Shown here: piece after piece, positions 6,539 through 8,692 of the stretch
Layout: each line of letters starts with the position of its first letter
Numbering within the stretch: the first letter of the stretch is position 1
Assembly (NCBI GenBank): GCA_013331415.1
Contig: DUGL01000039.1
Coordinates: 1 to 8,692 of the forward strand
Direction: 5' to 3'
DNA length: 8,692 nucleotides
DNA from: Methanoregulaceae archaeon
Lineage (GTDB): Archaea; Halobacteriota; Methanomicrobia; Methanomicrobiales; Methanospirillaceae
Translations under genes and position numbers: made by a program
Notes under the pieces: generated by a model
Databases searched by the model: none
Told to the model about the DNA's origin: nothing
Seen by the model: only the letters and a program-made list of their open reading frames with translations

Positions 6539-8527
6539 TTATACGCGGGTAAACCGGCAGTTTCCCTTTGGCACCACGATTTCAAACCGTGCCCCTTTGC
6601 CCGGCTCCCCTGTCTCGGTGATGGTGATACCGGTAATCCCGAGTATCTCCCGGGAGAGGAACAACCCAAGCCCGGTATTCTTCCCAAAGCCCTGCTCGAA
6701 TATCTTCTCCTTCTCTTGCAGGGATATGCCGACCCCGTCATCCTCGCAGACGATCAGAGTGTCGTCATCGGATTCCAGAAAAGAGAACCGGATGGTTGTG
6801 ATCATCCCGCCATGCCGGACAGCATTATCCATCAGGTTAGAGAATACCCGGGCGATGAGGGGGTCAACGAACACTTCCATGCCTGCAGGGAGATCGTTTT
6901 GCACGGGAACCTGCCCGAGCGGTGCCTGTTCTGCCACCATTTCTACGAGGTTACGGCAGTCCTGCCAGACCGGGTCATTCCTGCCGATCTGTTCGTATTC
7001 CCTGGTGAACTGGATGATGGCGGAGATGCGCTGTGCAGCAGATACTGCATCCCTGAAATACTCATTTCGTGCCGGTTCGGGTTGCCCTTCTTCCAGCATT
7101 GCAAGATTCCCGGTCAGTATCATCATCTGGTTGTTGATGTCATGCCTCGTTATGCTGGAGAGGAGGTTCAGCTTTTTGTTTGCCTGGAATAACGCATCCT
7201 TTGTCTGTTTCCAGTCCGTGATATCCCTTATGTTGCACTGGATAATCCGCTTTACTCCAACAAGGTAGATGTTGCTGATGAACTCTACATCCATGGCCCG
7301 GCCTGTCTTCGTCTCCAGGGGCAGGTCATAGTACCTGATATATCCCTTCGTTTCCAGTTCATGGAACGCCTTTTTTGCAAATGACTTGTCCCGGATGAAC
7401 CCGAGCTCCCAGAGTTGTTTGCCCACAAAGTAATCCAGGGTATACCCCAGCATCTCCTGGATAAACGGGTTCGCATCGACGATCTTACCGGTATCCGCAT
7501 CAAGGATCAGGATTGCATCCTGGGCTGTTTCAAAGAGGCGCCGGTACTGGAGTTCCGAAGTTTTGAGATCATGTTCGGCAGTAATCCGTTGCTCTCTGTG
7601 GTCAAAGGTGACGAGAGCATATGAGAGGTCCATGGAGAGTTCATCGAGGAGCCGGAGGATCGGGTCAGTGAAAAACCCAGGTTCCGATGCAAAAAGGGCA
7701 ATCACTCCGGGACTTTTTGTATCCTGAGCGAAGGGGAATGCGGCAAGTGAATGATACCCCCGCTCCAGCGCACCTGCCTGCCATGGCGCCATCCTGGGAT
7801 CGCATGCGATATCGTTACAGATATTGTATCTTCTCTCACGCAATGCGGTTCCGGTCGGGCCGCGCCCTTCAGGAATGTCATCCGTTGATAGGGGTATCGT
7901 GTCCAGGTACCCGTCAACATATCCATATGATGCAAGAGGTTCGATGCTGTGCTTTTCCGGATTGACAAACCCTGCCCAGGCCATCCTGAAACCCCCAATC
8001 TCAACCAGGACCCGGCAAATCTCGGATAAGAGCTCCTCTTTATCATGAATACGCACGATTGCCTTATTGGTTGCAGAAATCACGGCATACAGCCGGCTGA
8101 GTACGATAACCTGCTTATCAGATTGCCGATGGTCAATGGCTTTCTGAATCATGTTCCGAAGTTCGGCAAACTGCGCTTTCGGATTCCCGCCTTTCTGGAG
8201 GTAGAAATCAGCCCCGGCATTGAGTGCTTCGATGACCACCTCTTCGCGACCCCTGCCGGTGAAGACAATGAAGGGCGTCCTGTCACCCCCCTCACGGAGA
8301 TACCTGAGGAACGCGATCCCATCCATCTCCGGCATCTGGTAGTCAGAGATAATGACATCGAAGGATTGTTCCGGAAGCAAACGCATTGCTTCCGCAGCAC
8401 TCAGTGCCGTGGTGACGGTAAAATTGCCGGAATGCTCCAGGAAGCGTTTGCCAAGCTCGAGAAGCGGGGCTTCGTCATCGATGTACAGGAGCGAGAAAGC
8501 CGGCACGCATACCTCGGATGATGCCAT
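6539..8527 (-). CDS. Hybrid sensor histidine kinase: receiver-GAF-PAS-kinase
   Basis: A soluble cytoplasmic two-component kinase of 662 residues with no membrane segment or signal peptide visible. The N-terminal receiver (about 12-130) has the acidic pair D17-D18, phospho-acceptor D62 (IISDYQMPEMDG), T90 and K112, so it is complete. A GAF-like domain follows at about 150-310 (AWAGFVNPEKHSIEPLASYG, then GPTGTALRERR). A PAS domain sits at about 325-440 (YRRLFETAQDAILILDADTG, ending NIRDITDWK). The kinase part has H-box RHDINNQ with H462, N-box NLMDNAVRH (564-572), G1 EDDGVGI (595-601) and G2 GFGKNTGLGLFLS (613-625), so it should autophosphorylate. Having the receiver before the sensors suggests that an upstream kinase feeds this protein, or that the receiver gates it. 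There is no DNA-binding output domain, and the partner is unknown. It is convergent with the pilus genes, so shared function is not implied. The ATG fits a TATA box at leaderless spacing. Confidence 0.95.
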   Translation of the reverse strand: MASSEVCVPAFSLLYIDDEAPLLELGKRFLEHSGNFTVTTALSAAEAMRLLPEQSFDVIISDYQMPEMDGIAFLRYLREGGDRTPFIVFTGRGREEVVIEALNAGADFYLQKGGNPKAQFAELRNMIQKAIDHRQSDKQVIVLSRLYAVISATNKAIVRIHDKEELLSEICRVLVEIGGFRMAWAGFVNPEKHSIEPLASYGYVDGYLDTIPLSTDDIPEGRGPTGTALRERRYNICNDIACDPRMAPWQAGALERGYHSLAAFPFAQDTKSPGVIALFASEPGFFTDPILRLLDELSMDLSYALVTFDHREQRITAEHDLKTSELQYRRLFETAQDAILILDADTGKIVDANPFIQEMLGYTLDYFVGKQLWELGFIRDKSFAKKAFHELETKGYIRYYDLPLETKTGRAMDVEFISNIYLVGVKRIIQCNIRDITDWKQTKDALFQANKKLNLLSSITRHDINNQMMILTGNLAMLEEGQPEPARNEYFRDAVSAAQRISAIIQFTREYEQIGRNDPVWQDCRNLVEMVAEQAPLGQVPVQNDLPAGMEVFVDPLIARVFSNLMDNAVRHGGMITTIRFSFLESDDDTLIVCEDDGVGISLQEKEKIFEQGFGKNTGLGLFLSREILGITGITITETGEPGKGARFEIVVPKGNCRFTRV

Positions 8528-8545
8528 ACTGCAATAATACTATCC

Positions 8546-8562
8546 TATTTATTAAAATATTT
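8546..8562 (-). promoter_or_regulatory. TATA box of the kinase gene (leaderless spacing)
   Basis: The - strand carries the A/T-only stretch AAATATTTTAATAAATA, whose centre is about 26 bases before the kinase ATG (A at 8527). That is the normal archaeal TATA-to-start distance, so transcription would begin at or next to the ATG. No convincing Shine-Dalgarno sequence lies between box and ATG. The box departs somewhat from the TTTATATA ideal. Confidence 0.55.
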
Positions 8563-8692
8563 GTCCAGTATTTTGGCTATCCCCGATCCGAAATGAGCAG
8601 TCATCCGGAATTGAAGGGGGAAATTACGAAATACAAAGATGGACGAAAAATGCGTGGTATATCCTAAATTGACATCATCCCCCGATCGATAC
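8563..8692. other. Upstream region of the kinase gene, no gene recognised
   Basis: I see no credible gene in these 130 bases. A 24-codon frame (ATG at 8593 to TAA at 8667) has no visible Shine-Dalgarno or clear promoter and is probably chance. GTATATCC near 8657 on the + strand could be a weak TATA box for a divergent gene beginning beyond the window, but this cannot be judged here. Confidence 0.4.

Noticed and set aside
6371..7268. Two overlapping + strand frames (6371-7192 and 6507-7268) opposite the kinase gene.
   Set aside because: They lie antisense to a kinase with every catalytic motif intact, and neither translation resembles a protein family.
8581..8687. CCCCGATC occurs twice (8581-8588 and 8680-8687) upstream of the kinase.
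   Set aside because: Eight bases at a 99-base spacing is weak; without conservation data it is not distinguishable from chance.
1..8692. Checked for CRISPR arrays, tRNA or rRNA genes, insertion sequence ends and toxin-antitoxin or defence genes.
   Set aside because: No regularly spaced short repeats, cloverleaf, transposase motif or defence domain was seen; all coding sequence is explained by pilus and signalling genes.

Overview
The window looks like a piece of a methanogenic archaeal chromosome, most likely order Methanomicrobiales (a Methanoregula-like lineage is my best guess, by inference only). The reasons are archaeal TATA boxes placed for leaderless or near-leaderless transcripts, an archaeal-type pilin N-terminus joined to a PKD domain, an archaeal secretion ATPase with a two-module TadC/GspF-like membrane protein, and a receiver-GAF-PAS histidine kinase with an H-box (RHDINNQ) of the kind common in methanogens. 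Base composition is moderately GC-rich. I could not run any search, so the taxonomy is tentative.

Layout. (1) Positions 1-1218, + strand: the 3' part of a pilin-like surface protein; its start lies before the window. It has the hydrophobic pilin helix, a pilin-type beta region, a PKD domain and a LamG/concanavalin-like C-terminal domain. (2) 1219-1362: a spacer with a possible hairpin terminator and a strong TATA box. (3) 1363-4236, + strand: a 957-residue type II/IV secretion (pilus assembly) ATPase. Its C-terminal half is a complete motor. Its N-terminal 440 residues are unusual: two TPR-like helical pairs, then a long Pro/Ala/Glu-rich linker carrying a short amphipathic motif three times clearly and twice more in degenerate form. 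(4) 4233-6182, + strand: a 649-residue polytopic platform protein with two T2SSF modules, translationally coupled to the ATPase by an ATGA overlap. (5) 6183-6538: a gene-free convergent spacer rich in inverted repeats. (6) 6539-8527, - strand: a 662-residue hybrid sensor kinase with its receiver at the N-terminus and its own TATA box. (7) 8528-8692: its promoter and upstream DNA.

How they fit together. The ATPase and platform protein are the minimal engine of an archaeal type IV pilus-like machine, and the pilin-like protein upstream is a plausible substrate, perhaps a tip or adhesive minor pilin given its bulky C-terminal domains. No prepilin peptidase or further pilins are visible, so these must lie elsewhere. 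The kinase is convergent and has its own promoter; a regulatory link to the pilus module is possible but nothing in the sequence shows it.

The most interesting item is the motif-bearing repeat linker between the TPR head and the ATPase core. It looks like a multivalent docking arm and has been expanding by recent in-frame duplication (a 39-bp exact direct repeat 207 bp apart).
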